Part shown: positions 1-8,760 of the stretch, piece after piece | Layout of the letters: each line of letters begins with the position of its first letter | How positions within the stretch are numbered: the stretch's first letter is position 1 | NCBI GenBank assembly: GCA_900066355.1 | Contig: FMEL01000009.1 | Location: 84,433-148,432, forward strand | DNA from: an uncultured Ruminococcus sp. | Lineage (GTDB): Bacteria; Bacillota; Clostridia; Lachnospirales; Lachnospiraceae | Direction: 5' to 3' | DNA: 64,000 nucleotides | The notes under the pieces: model-generated | Seen by the model: the letters and a program-made list of their open reading frames with translations, nothing else | The model's database searches: none | What the model was told of the DNA's origin: nothing | Made by a program: the position numbers and the translations under genes

Positions 1-274
1 TATCAACAGATTCTTCAGAAGAGATCATAATTACAGGAGTTTCTTCAATACACTGACTTCTTTTCATTATTTTCAGGACTTCAAAGCCGTTCATCTGTGG
101 CATATTGATATCCAAAAGCATCAGATCAATCCCAATATTTTCTCCTATCATCTGGATTGCCTGATTTCCATTTTCAGCTTCCAGGTAATTATATTTTTCT
201 CCGAGAATCTCCTTCAATATATCCCTGTTAAATTTTGAATCATCTACAATCAGTATGTTTTGTCTTTTATCCAT
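1..274 (-). CDS. response regulator, receiver domain (3' part outside window)
   Basis: Reading leftward from an ATG at 274, the frame stays open to the window edge and encodes a receiver (REC) domain: an N-terminal ILIVDDSKF strand with the acidic pair, a phospho-acceptor strand reading LMLLDINMP, and the NGFEVLK helix after it. A good ribosome-binding site, GGAGAG, lies 8 bases upstream and overlaps the end of the preceding kinase gene, so the two are translated from one transcript. About 91 residues are visible, so the output domain is unknown; it would be informative because the operon starts with a c-di-GMP riboswitch. The partner is presumably the hybrid kinase next to it (inference). 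Confidence 0.88.
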   Translation of the reverse strand, partial: MDKRQNILIVDDSKFNRDILKEILGEKYNYLEAENGNQAIQMIGENIGIDLMLLDINMPQMNGFEVLKIMKRSQCIEETPVIMISSEESVD

Positions 275-280
275 ATTTTT

Positions 281-2446
281 TCATCTCTCCACCAATCTAT
301 GAATTACTTTTATCAGTGATTCCACATCAACAGGTTTAGCAACATGTTCATCCATTCCTGCTTCTTTTGCTCTCAGTCTGTCCTCCGTGAAGGCATTCGC
401 TGTCATTGCAATGATCGGTATTGCCTTTGCATCCTCTCTGTCCAGAGACCTGATCATCTTTGCAGCTTCATAACCATTCATGACCGGCATCATGATATCC
501 ATAAGAATAACATCAAACTCACCAGATCTGCTTTTTTCGAATATCTTAACAGCTTCCTGTCCATCCCAGGCTTTGGTCACCTCAGCACCTTCATTCTGAA
601 GCATAAATTCTGCAATTTCCATGTTCAGCTCATTATCTTCCGCCAGAAGAATGTGCAGCCCGCGGATAGAAACTTCTGTTTTTTCTCCAGTTTCAACTTT
701 GCTGTCCCTGTCTGTATCAATCCGGAATGGAACCCTGATCACAAATGTCGTCCCTACGCCTTCTACGCTTTCAAAGGTAATCGTTCCACTCATTTTCTCA
801 ATCAGTTTCTTTGCAATCGGCATTCCCAGACCTGTTCCGGCAAATTTTGTGCGGCTTCCTGAATGTTCCTGTGCAAATGGTTCAAAAATATGTTTTTGGA
901 ACTCTTCTGCCATTCCGATTCCGGTATCCCTGCAGACAAATTCCATTATCGTCATTTCTGGCTGTCCGGATGGAATTTCAATGCAGCTGATATAGATATG
1001 TCCGTTTTCTCTGTTATATTTCATCGCATTGGACAGAATATTCATCATCACACGTTTCACATACCCCGGACTTCCAATAAGATCACGATGTGTGATTTCT
1101 TTTTTCTCCCATTTGATCTGAATATTCTGTTCTGCTGCCATCTGCTCGATCACAACAAATACTTCCCTGGAAATTTTGCTCAGATTAAATGGAATCTCTT
1201 CCAGAACGATTTCACCTGACTCAAGCTTACTCATGTCCAGAACATCATTTACCAGTTCCAGCAGCAGATTGGATGCCTCTTTCACCTTTGTTCTGTATTC
1301 TGTCTGTTTCTCCATATTATCTGCATAATGGTCTGCCATATTGACCAGACCGCAGATTCCATTGATCGGAGTTCTGATATCATGGCTCATTCGCTGAAGA
1401 AACTCTGTTTTTGCCTCATTGGCAGCTTCTGCCTTTTTTGCAGCTATCAGAAGTTCTGCCTTATATTTTTCATCTTTTTCCTGTTCCAGCTTCTGATGTA
1501 CCTGATTGGTTCTGTGACTCCAGAATAAGAATATACTGAATATCAGAAAATAAAGAAAAACAACACCTGCTACACTTAATGGAAGGTTATGAAACACTTC
1601 AGTGTCCGGAAGATATGCATAGATATAATAATCCCGCTGCTTCAGCATGATTCCGTAACACCCGGTTCCTTCATTCTTCAAATGATAAATGTGCTGACTG
1701 TCTGTATGCTTTTTCATTGCCTGAACGACCTCGTTGCCAGCTGTATTCTGCCCCAGCAGGCTCTCATCATTGCTGGCAACAACTGTTCCATCATCTGCAA
1801 CAATAATCGTTCCATCCTTCTGAACACTATAACCGTTTAAAAGGCCCTGTATCGTCAATGTATAATTTCTGACAAATTCCGGGGGTGTATAATAATAAAC
1901 TGCAACGATACCAGGTGCATCTTTTCTGGCACAGGCTGCAATGTCGATACGCGACCCGTCTTCTCTGATAAAACGTTCCGAATAAGATCTTTCTTCATAT
2001 CCGGCAAAATCCATGATAATTTTTTTTTGCAGATACTCCGTAATCTCATTGGCAAGAGATTCATCCGTGCTGTATTCACAGTCTGTCTTTCCTTCTTTAT
2101 CCAGTACAATGATACCATCCACCCAGAGAGTCTGCAGATTTCCTTCCAGAAATTCCCGGCTCAGCTGACCGCCGTTTTCTGTTTCCATGTTAATATTTGT
2201 ACTCATCTGTCTGGCACTTTCAATAGCACGGAGAAGGCTCTTGGATTCCGAAGATTCATTATAATGGGTGTAGGTTGAACACTGCACTTTGACATAATTT
2301 ACAATCTCCACCATTCTTTTCTCTGCTTCCGCTTTTTCTGCGTGGAAGAAATAAAACAGAGAGACTACAGCCACACAGATTCCAATCATACCACCGAGCA
2401 GCTGGATTCGTTTTTCTTTTTTCTTTCTCTTAATATCCAAGATCAT
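281..2446 (-). CDS. hybrid sensor histidine kinase with C-terminal receiver
   Basis: Membrane-bound hybrid kinase. Counting from an upstream in-frame ATG at 2488, there is a membrane segment at about 32-50, an extracellular Cache-like sensor region at about 51-300, a second membrane segment at 303-323, a HisKA helix with phospho-acceptor H369 (MSHDIRTP), an ATPase domain with N box near 490, G1 DTGIGM at 521 and G2 GTGLGM at 551, and a REC domain at 611-735 with acceptor D664 and K718. The start is uncertain. GGAGG lies only 3 bases before the ATG at 2446 but 9 bases before a TTG at 2440, so TTG may be used. Its start overlaps the end of the binding-protein gene, which suggests coupled translation. 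Family knowledge: such kinases relay phosphate from their own REC to a downstream regulator. The signal may arrive through the co-transcribed binding protein (inference). Confidence 0.9.
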   Translation of the reverse strand: MILDIKRKKKEKRIQLLGGMIGICVAVVSLFYFFHAEKAEAEKRMVEIVNYVKVQCSTYTHYNESSESKSLLRAIESARQMSTNINMETENGGQLSREFLEGNLQTLWVDGIIVLDKEGKTDCEYSTDESLANEITEYLQKKIIMDFAGYEERSYSERFIREDGSRIDIAACARKDAPGIVAVYYYTPPEFVRNYTLTIQGLLNGYSVQKDGTIIVADDGTVVASNDESLLGQNTAGNEVVQAMKKHTDSQHIYHLKNEGTGCYGIMLKQRDYYIYAYLPDTEVFHNLPLSVAGVVFLYFLIFSIFLFWSHRTNQVHQKLEQEKDEKYKAELLIAAKKAEAANEAKTEFLQRMSHDIRTPINGICGLVNMADHYADNMEKQTEYRTKVKEASNLLLELVNDVLDMSKLESGEIVLEEIPFNLSKISREVFVVIEQMAAEQNIQIKWEKKEITHRDLIGSPGYVKRVMMNILSNAMKYNRENGHIYISCIEIPSGQPEMTIMEFVCRDTGIGMAEEFQKHIFEPFAQEHSGSRTKFAGTGLGMPIAKKLIEKMSGTITFESVEGVGTTFVIRVPFRIDTDRDSKVETGEKTEVSIRGLHILLAEDNELNMEIAEFMLQNEGAEVTKAWDGQEAVKIFEKSRSGEFDVILMDIMMPVMNGYEAAKMIRSLDREDAKAIPIIAMTANAFTEDRLRAKEAGMDEHVAKPVDVESLIKVIHRLVER

Positions 2447-3245
2447 CCACCTCCAGATATTTCTGGGGATCATCCAGATATTTTCCAATAATTTTCAGGG
2501 ATGTGCCATCCTGACGCATTTCTTCCAGAGTCTGGCTCATCTGCTCACAGATTCCTCTGTCATCATCTTTTGCAAAAGCGACACCTATTCCAGTGATCAT
2601 CAAAGGTTCTTCCAGGATACGGAAGCTTGCATCATAATCCTTCATATACTGAACAATCGATTCCTCATGTGCGGCAACTGCATCTACATAGCCTTTTCCC
2701 AGAAACGTATAGATCAACTCCCTGTGTCCCAGGCTGATCAGATTGCCCAGCTTTGGGATTCTCTCATCCGTCCGGTTCAGAAAGATGCCTTCCGGTTTGG
2801 TTGTGGACTGAACAGCCAGGTTCTTTCCTTCCAGGTCACTTAGTTTATAAATGTCACTGTTCTCATTTACAGCGACCACCTGCCGGCTTGCTATATATGG
2901 TCCCGCCCAGCGGTAATCGTCAAGGCGTCCTTCCATGGAAAAACAGCCCATGATGCAGTCAATCTCTCCGCTCTCCACCAGTTCTTTCTTCTTCTCCCAG
3001 TTGATCTGGACAACCTCCACCTGATATCCCATTCTTTTAAATGCTTCCGTAGCCAGTTCTACATCTATGCCCGTCGGTACACCATCCTCATTCAGATAAT
3101 TGTATGGTGGATAGTTATCGCTGCCGAGGGTAATAACAGGCTTTTTGTTTTCTTCTTTCGTGTTATCTGTGTTTTTACACCCTGCCAGGGTGACTGCTAA
3201 AATTCCCGCAAGCAGAATGCCTGCAATCACTCTTTTTCCTTTCAT
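2430..3245 (-). CDS. extracellular solute-binding lipoprotein, family 3
   Basis: A 271-residue type-3 periplasmic-binding-protein fold (the amino-acid ABC transporter binding-protein family). The N-terminus is a lipoprotein signal: KGKR, a hydrophobic stretch and the lipobox LAGC with the lipidated cysteine at 23. The mature start, with a strand reading TLGSDNYPPY and then GIDVELA, is typical of the family. No permease or ATPase gene is nearby; instead the next gene is a hybrid kinase. The likely role is therefore ligand sensing for the kinase, like the binding-protein domains fused to BvgS/EvgS-type kinases but as a separate protein (inference). It is the first gene behind a c-di-GMP-I riboswitch. 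Confidence 0.88.
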   Translation of the reverse strand: MKGKRVIAGILLAGILAVTLAGCKNTDNTKEENKKPVITLGSDNYPPYNYLNEDGVPTGIDVELATEAFKRMGYQVEVVQINWEKKKELVESGEIDCIMGCFSMEGRLDDYRWAGPYIASRQVVAVNENSDIYKLSDLEGKNLAVQSTTKPEGIFLNRTDERIPKLGNLISLGHRELIYTFLGKGYVDAVAAHEESIVQYMKDYDASFRILEEPLMITGIGVAFAKDDDRGICEQMSQTLEEMRQDGTSLKIIGKYLDDPQKYLEVDDLGY

Positions 3246-3333
3246 TTATCTTCCATCCCTGCTATTTTTTGATTTTCACATCATTCTCTCTTCCCTGAAA
3301 AAATCATGATGATTACGTCTTTGAAATAACATC

Positions 3334-3361
3334 ATAAAAAAACACCGTCTCACAGACAGTG
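3334..3361 (-). terminator. intrinsic terminator of the c-di-GMP riboswitch
   Basis: On the minus strand the arms CACTGTCT and AGACGGTG (one G-T pair, 3-base loop) are followed at once by a run of seven T. It lies directly after the aptamer and before the binding-protein gene, so it is the likely expression platform. Confidence 0.85.
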
Positions 3362-3364
3362 CAC

Positions 3365-3442
3365 CTCATTTTATGCAACTGGCTGCCATTTTACAGGCCC
3401 TGTAGCTTTGCGTCCCAGACTTTCATCTGGTTTGCCGATTTC
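3365..3442 (-). ncRNA. c-di-GMP-I (GEMM-I) riboswitch aptamer
   Basis: The minus strand carries the hallmark blocks of the GEMM-I class in order: GGCAAACC, a GAAA-capped helix (CCAGA/TCTGG), GGGACGCAAAGC, then GGGCCTGTAAAATGGCAGCC and a closing TTGC. The GAAA tetraloop and its receptor region, which dock in this class, are both present. The aptamer ends about 4 bases before a terminator hairpin. It controls the operon of binding lipoprotein, hybrid kinase and response regulator. Class assignment rests on motif recognition, not on a covariance-model search. Confidence 0.93.
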
Positions 3443-3482
3443 CTTATTATAACTTTTAAACGTATGCCAAAAAAATATTTTT

Positions 3483-3511
3483 ATTATACCTTAATGCTAT
3501 ACTATACACAA
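3483..3511 (-). promoter_or_regulatory. promoter for the riboswitch operon
   Basis: Minus-strand -35 TTGTGT (3506-3511) and -10 TATAAT (3483-3488) with a 17-base spacer. A second TATAAT at 3446-3451 lacks a well-placed -35. Either would start RNA just upstream of the aptamer. Confidence 0.65.
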
Positions 3512-3714
3512 GGAAAACCCTTTTCTTTTATCATACTGCCTTTTCTGCCATAACACAATAGATTACAATTCGACACTTTTCGACAAGTATTTCTGAAGAG
3601 TCGGATTTTATGAAGTTTTTATGAACAAAATTTCACATTTTTCTTTTCATTCCTGCCTAAATCATGTAGAATAGAGACTGGAAAACTAAGCCAATTCAGC
3701 AACGAGGAGTAATT

Positions 3715-6096
3715 ATGAATCAAAAAGCACTTAATGCATTGGAATATCCAAAAATCATAGAAAAACTTACAGACAAAGCTTCTTCCTATATGGGTAAGCA
3801 GCTCTGTAAAAATCTGGAACCCTCCACCGATCTTGAAGAGATCCGTCTGATGCAGCTTCAGACGAAAGATGCCCTGACAAGACTTTTTCAGAAAGGCTCT
3901 GTTTCTTTCGGAAATGTCAAAGACGTACGTGGGTCCCTGAAACGTCTGGAAATCGGAAGTTCTCTCGGTATTCAGGAAATTCTTGCTATCTGCGCTCTTC
4001 TGGAAAATACTTCCAGAGTCAAAGCATATTCACGTAAAGAGCGAAACGATCTTCCGGTCGATTCTCTGGATGGTATGTTTGATGCACTTTCTCCACTGAC
4101 ACCACTCTCTGCCGAAATTCGCAGGTGTATTATTTCTGAGGATGAGTTCAGTGATGATGCCAGCCCGGCACTTCGCCAGATCCGCCGCAATATGAAAATC
4201 ACAAATGACCGAATCCACACACAGCTCGCTTCACTGGTAAACGGCGGTGCCCGTACTTATCTGCAGGATTCTGTCATCACCATGCGAAACGGCAGATACT
4301 GTATTCCGGTCAAAGCCGAATACAAAGGTCAGGTTCCCGGAATGATCCACGACCAGTCCTCCACCGGTTCTACACTTTTTATCGAACCGATGTCTGTTGT
4401 TAAATTAAATAACGACATACGCGAACTGGAGTTACAGGAGCAAAAAGAAATCGAAGTGATCCTTGCAGATCTCAGCCAGCAGATTGCACTGGAACAGGAA
4501 ACCATTTCACTGAACCTTAAGATCATGGTACAGCTTGATTTCATCTTTGCAAGAGCTGCACTTGCCATGGATATGAATGCCAGCGAACCGATTTTTAACG
4601 ATGAAGGACGCATCAATCTCAAAAAGGCCCGCCATCCACTCATCAACAAAAAGAAAGTGGTCCCAATCGACATCCGGCTCGGTGACACATTTGACCTTCT
4701 TGTCATCACAGGTCCGAATACCGGTGGTAAAACCGTATCCCTCAAGACAGTCGGCCTTCTGACTCTTATGGGACAGTCCGGGCTTCATATTCCGACACTT
4801 GACCGCAGCGAACTTGCACTTTTTCATGAAGTTTATGCAGACATTGGTGACGAACAGAGTATTGAACAGTCCTTAAGTACTTTTTCCTCACATATGACCA
4901 ATATTGTTTCTTTTCTGGATAAAGCAGACCGTCATTCTCTCGTACTTTTTGATGAGCTCTGTTCTGGAACGGACCCGACAGAAGGCGCAGCACTTGCCAT
5001 CTCCATTCTCTCTTATCTTCACGAGCGTGGGATCCGGACCATGGCAACTACTCACTACAGTGAACTGAAGATATTTGCCCTCTCCGCTTCAGGGGTCGAA
5101 AATGCCTGCTGTGAATTTGATGTAGAAACCTTAAGCCCGACCTATCGTCTCCTGATCGGTATTCCGGGTAAAAGTAATGCCTTTGCAATTTCCTCCAAAC
5201 TCGGCATTCCTCAGTCCATCATTGAAAAAGCAAAAGAACAGATCAATGAGCAGGACGAGTCTTTCGAAGATGTCCTGACTTCTCTCGAAGAAAGCCGTGT
5301 CACAATTGAACACGAACGCACGGAAATTGCACAATACAAACAGGAAATCGAAACACTAAAAAAACAGTTAGAAAGCAAACAGGAAAAGCTGGATGTTCAG
5401 AAAGACCGCATCATCCGTCAGGCAAACGAAGAAGCCCACAAGGTTCTTCAGGAAGCAAAAGATTATGCAGATCAGACCATGAAGCTTTTCCATAAATTCC
5501 ATAATGATTATGTAGATACGGCGGCCGTGGAACGGGAACGTCAGAAACTTCGTCAGAAACTCAATAAAACAGAACAGAAGATGTCTCAGCCAGCTACCAA
5601 AAAGAAGCCAAAGAAAGAGCTCACCGCAAAAGATGTCCGTCCGGGTGATACTGTACGTGTCCTCAGTATGAATCTCAAAGGTACGATCAGTACACGCCCT
5701 GATTCCAAAGGATATCTGTTTGTACAGATGGGAATCATCCGTTCCAAAGTTCATATTTCTGATCTGGAACTGATTGATGAACCGGTGATCACTACACCTT
5801 CTCTTTCCCGGACCGGAGCCGGAAAGATCCGCATGTCAAAATCTGCAAGCGTCTCCACCGAGATCAACCTTCTCGGCAAAACCGTTGACGAGGCGATTGC
5901 AGAGCTGGACAAGTATCTGGATGATGCATATATCGCACATCTGAAAACAGTACGAATCGTTCACGGTAAGGGAACCGGTGCACTTAGAAAAGGTGTACAC
6001 AATTATCTGAAACGCCAGAAGCATGTCGCATCCTACCGTCTCGGTGAATTTGGCGAGGGCGATGCCGGTGTTACAATCGTAGAATTCAAAAAATAA
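3715..6096 (+). CDS. mutS2: MutS2 ATPase/endonuclease
   Basis: 793 residues, the usual length for MutS2. The order is an N-terminal clamp/core region, a Walker A GPNTGGKT near residue 334, a Walker B segment LVLFDELCSGTD near 410, a long charged coiled-coil linker at about 515-640, a KOW-like segment (VRPGDTVRVL) and a C-terminal Smr domain with HGKGTGALR. The start has a ribosome-binding site (ACGAGGAGT) 6 bases upstream. Family roles: suppression of recombination, and rescue of collided ribosomes (RqcU) in Bacillus. The Smr LDLR motif reads INLLG here, so the acidic and arginine residues usual in nucleolytic Smr domains are missing. The gene stands alone, followed 16 bases on by a two-component pair. 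Confidence 0.96.
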   Translation: MNQKALNALEYPKIIEKLTDKASSYMGKQLCKNLEPSTDLEEIRLMQLQTKDALTRLFQKGSVSFGNVKDVRGSLKRLEIGSSLGIQEILAICALLENTSRVKAYSRKERNDLPVDSLDGMFDALSPLTPLSAEIRRCIISEDEFSDDASPALRQIRRNMKITNDRIHTQLASLVNGGARTYLQDSVITMRNGRYCIPVKAEYKGQVPGMIHDQSSTGSTLFIEPMSVVKLNNDIRELELQEQKEIEVILADLSQQIALEQETISLNLKIMVQLDFIFARAALAMDMNASEPIFNDEGRINLKKARHPLINKKKVVPIDIRLGDTFDLLVITGPNTGGKTVSLKTVGLLTLMGQSGLHIPTLDRSELALFHEVYADIGDEQSIEQSLSTFSSHMTNIVSFLDKADRHSLVLFDELCSGTDPTEGAALAISILSYLHERGIRTMATTHYSELKIFALSASGVENACCEFDVETLSPTYRLLIGIPGKSNAFAISSKLGIPQSIIEKAKEQINEQDESFEDVLTSLEESRVTIEHERTEIAQYKQEIETLKKQLESKQEKLDVQKDRIIRQANEEAHKVLQEAKDYADQTMKLFHKFHNDYVDTAAVERERQKLRQKLNKTEQKMSQPATKKKPKKELTAKDVRPGDTVRVLSMNLKGTISTRPDSKGYLFVQMGIIRSKVHISDLELIDEPVITTPSLSRTGAGKIRMSKSASVSTEINLLGKTVDEAIAELDKYLDDAYIAHLKTVRIVHGKGTGALRKGVHNYLKRQKHVASYRLGEFGEGDAGVTIVEFKK

Positions 6097-6112
6097 CAGA
6101 AAGGCGAATACC

Positions 6113-6814
6113 ATGGTAACAAAACAGAAAATCTTAATCGTAGATGACGACAACAACATTGCTGAACTGATTTCTTTATATCTTACAAAAGAATGTTTTG
6201 AAACCAGAATCGTAAATGACGGAGAACAGGCACTGAAAGAATTCAATACTTTTCATCCTGACCTGATTCTGCTCGATCTGATGCTTCCGGGAATCGACGG
6301 TTATCAGGTCTGTCGCGAAATCCGTCACAATTCCGACGTTCCGATCATTATGCTTTCTGCCAAAGGAGAAACTTTTGACAAAGTTCTCGGTCTGGAACTT
6401 GGTGCCGACGACTATATCATCAAGCCTTTTGACACAAAGGAACTGGTTGCCCGTGTACGCGCCGTTCTCCGCCGTTTCAAGGTTCGTCAGCCAGCCGGTA
6501 ACCCTGATGAAAAATGTGTAAGTTTCCCGGATCTGACGATCAATCTTACCAACTATTCTGTCACCTATATGGGCAGACAGGTGGATATGCCGCCAAAAGA
6601 ACTGGAACTGCTCTATTTTCTGGCAGCCTCTCCAAATCAGGTATTTACCAGAGAGCAGCTTCTTGACCATATCTGGGGATATGAATATATTGGCGATACC
6701 CGAACCGTAGATGTACACATCAAACGTCTGCGTGAAAAAATCAAAGATCATCCGCAGTGGAGCCTTTCCACCGTCTGGGGCATCGGTTATAAATTCGAGG
6801 TCAAAAACAAATGA
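6113..6814 (+). CDS. OmpR/PhoB-family response regulator
   Basis: 233 residues: a receiver domain at 5-120 (acidic pocket DDD at 11-13, phospho-acceptor D55 in LILLDLMLP, K104 in YIIKPF) and a winged-helix Trans_reg_C domain at about 135-230 ending in the VWGIGYKF strand. The stop overlaps the start of the kinase gene by 4 bases (ATGA), so the pair is translationally coupled. It is a DNA-binding regulator; its targets cannot be told from the sequence. The closest well-known types are VanR/PhoP-like regulators of Firmicutes. Confidence 0.95.
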   Translation: MVTKQKILIVDDDNNIAELISLYLTKECFETRIVNDGEQALKEFNTFHPDLILLDLMLPGIDGYQVCREIRHNSDVPIIMLSAKGETFDKVLGLELGADDYIIKPFDTKELVARVRAVLRRFKVRQPAGNPDEKCVSFPDLTINLTNYSVTYMGRQVDMPPKELELLYFLAASPNQVFTREQLLDHIWGYEYIGDTRTVDVHIKRLREKIKDHPQWSLSTVWGIGYKFEVKNK

Positions 6815-8217
6815 AAAAGAAACTGATATCGGTGTTTTTTGGCACATATATCCTGCTTGGTGTACTCGGATTTTTTGTGATAACATACGTGGGCTCTCAT
6901 CTTCTGGAAAACCAGCTGGAAAAATCCATCAGTTCCGATATGTATCAGACTGCGCATCGGATCGCCGAAAGTGATCTGGTCAGCCACAGCATTACCTCTT
7001 CTGATATGGAAGAAATCCAGAACAATCTGTCTCTTGCCACAGGTAATGATACGATCATCTGGATCATTAACAGCAACGGTCAGCTCATCCTGAGTACACG
7101 CAAGGATATTTCTCCTGATCATCCGATTGATCTGGATGGTTTTAATCCTGCTTCCTGGGGAAGCAACTATTACCAGATTGGGAACTTCTATGGTTATTTC
7201 CCGGAAGCTCGTTTAAGCACGATTGCTCCGATCACTGAAGATATGAATATCAAAGGGTATGTTGCTGTTCATTATCTGATGAGTGACCTCTACCAGAGCC
7301 GCAGCGGTCTCTTGTGGATCATCCAGCTTCTGTATATCATCACTTATCTGGTTGCAGCAGCGCTCTTTCTGTGGTACAGCCGATATATCCGCCGTCCACT
7401 GAGGGAAATCACAAAAGGTGCTTCAGAATTTGCAAACGGACATCTTTCTTATCAGATCCCCCTTGATTCCGAAAATGAAATGGGCTATCTGGCAAAAAAC
7501 CTAAACTACATGGCTGATAAACTGAATCGCAGCGGAGAATACCAGAGACAGTTTATTTCCAATATTTCACACGATTTCCGTTCTCCGCTTACCTCTATCA
7601 AAGGATATATAGAGGCAATGATCGACGGTACGATTCCTGTGGAAATGCAGGAAAAGTACTTAAAGATCATCTCCTACGAAACAGAGCGTCTGGAAAAGCT
7701 TACCCGCGGGCTTCTGACGCTCAACGAACTCGATATTCAAAAACGTATGCTGAACATTCAGCCTTTTGATATCAACGGTGTAATCAAAGCAACCGCAGCT
7801 TCCTTTGAGGGTTCCTGCACCAGCCGTAATATTCTTCTGGAGCTGATTCTGTCCGGCAAGGAACTGCTGGCACAGGCCGACATGGAACAGATTCAGCAGG
7901 TTTTGTATAATCTTCTCAGTAATGCAATCAAATTCAGTCCGGATAACTCGACGATTACGATTGAAACCACCGAAAAAAACGGAAAAATTTTCGTTTCTGT
8001 CAAAGATCACGGAATCGGAATCCCGAAAGCAAGCATTCATAAAATATGGGAACGTTTTTACAAAATCGACCGATCCCGTGGCAAAGACCAGAAAGGCACC
8101 GGTCTCGGTCTGGCAATTGTCAAAGAAATCATCAACGCACATGGTCAGCATATCAATGTTATCAGTACTGAAGGTATCGGCACCGAATTTATTTTTACAT
8201 TAGAAAAGGCAAAGTAG
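6811..8217 (+). CDS. sensor histidine kinase (HAMP, HisKA, HATPase)
   Basis: 468 residues. A membrane segment at about 7-27, an extracellular loop of about 135 residues, a second membrane segment at 168-189, HAMP at about 190-243, HisKA with H254 in ISHDFRSP, then an ATPase domain with an N box (LLSNAIKFSP), G1 (DHGIGI) and G2 (GTGLGLAI). This is the classical partner of the regulator whose gene it overlaps by 4 bases. The stop codon lies inside the terminator hairpin that ends the transcript. Confidence 0.95.
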   Translation: MKKKLISVFFGTYILLGVLGFFVITYVGSHLLENQLEKSISSDMYQTAHRIAESDLVSHSITSSDMEEIQNNLSLATGNDTIIWIINSNGQLILSTRKDISPDHPIDLDGFNPASWGSNYYQIGNFYGYFPEARLSTIAPITEDMNIKGYVAVHYLMSDLYQSRSGLLWIIQLLYIITYLVAAALFLWYSRYIRRPLREITKGASEFANGHLSYQIPLDSENEMGYLAKNLNYMADKLNRSGEYQRQFISNISHDFRSPLTSIKGYIEAMIDGTIPVEMQEKYLKIISYETERLEKLTRGLLTLNELDIQKRMLNIQPFDINGVIKATAASFEGSCTSRNILLELILSGKELLAQADMEQIQQVLYNLLSNAIKFSPDNSTITIETTEKNGKIFVSVKDHGIGIPKASIHKIWERFYKIDRSRGKDQKGTGLGLAIVKEIINAHGQHINVISTEGIGTEFIFTLEKAK

Positions 8218-8247
8218 AGATTTTTCTCCGCTTTGCCTTCTTTTTTC
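8206..8247 (+). terminator. terminator after the two-component pair
   Basis: Arms AAGGCAAAG and CTTTGCCTT flank an inner AGAGA/TCTC pairing and are followed by a T-rich run. The left arm overlaps the kinase stop codon. It may also serve the convergent trmL gene. Confidence 0.75.
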
Positions 8248-8259
8248 TTATGTATGCTT

Positions 8260-8760
8260 TTATTCCCATGTGTGGTTGTGAAGCTGTCCCTTAAGTTGCA
8301 TGTGGTCAAACTGATGCTGTCTCAGTGCCTCATATAACACAATTGCCACAGAATTACTGAGATTCAGTGAACGAATATCATTGATCATCGGAATCCGGAC
8401 ACATTTTTCTTTATGTTCCATCAGAATTTCCTCCGGAATTCCCGCACTTTCTTTTCCGAACATGATATAACAATCATCTTCATACTGTACATCTGCATAA
8501 GTTTTTAATGCTTTTGTCGTTGCATAATAAATCTTTGCATTGGGATTTTTTTCTACAAAATCTTCATAATCCAGATAAGTTGTCACATCCAGATCTTTCC
8601 AGTAATCCATTCCGGCTCTTTTGAGTGCTTTTTCACTGAGGCTGAATCCCAGCGGCTCGATCAGATGCAGTTTTGTGCCGGTTGCCACACAGGTTCTTCC
8701 GATATTTCCTGTATTTGCCGGAATTTCCGGTTCCAGCAATACAATATTAAGCTTTGCCAT
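8260..8760 (-). CDS. trmL: tRNA (cytidine/uridine-34-2'-O)-methyltransferase, SPOUT family
   Basis: 166 residues from the ATG at 8760, which has GGAAAGG upstream; longer frames add 34 residues with no family similarity. The fold is SPOUT: N-terminal NIVLLEPEIPANTGNIGRTC, then MFGKESAGIPEEIL and a C-terminal IPMINDIRSLNLSNSVAIVLYEAL that forms the AdoMet-binding knot. TrmL methylates the wobble ribose of tRNA-Leu isoacceptors. The start overlaps the end of the upstream AIR-synthase-like gene by 14 bases, so it is the last gene of that run. Confidence 0.95.
   Translation of the reverse strand: MAKLNIVLLEPEIPANTGNIGRTCVATGTKLHLIEPLGFSLSEKALKRAGMDYWKDLDVTTYLDYEDFVEKNPNAKIYYATTKALKTYADVQYEDDCYIMFGKESAGIPEEILMEHKEKCVRIPMINDIRSLNLSNSVAIVLYEALRQHQFDHMQLKGQLHNHTWE

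Noticed and set aside
344..1840. Several plus-strand frames opposite the hybrid kinase
   Set aside because: Shadows of a well-supported gene; composition cysteine/histidine/phenylalanine-rich as expected for antisense reading.
3359..3553. Open frame of 64 residues on the plus strand
   Set aside because: It reads through the opposite strand of the riboswitch and its promoter and has no ribosome-binding site.
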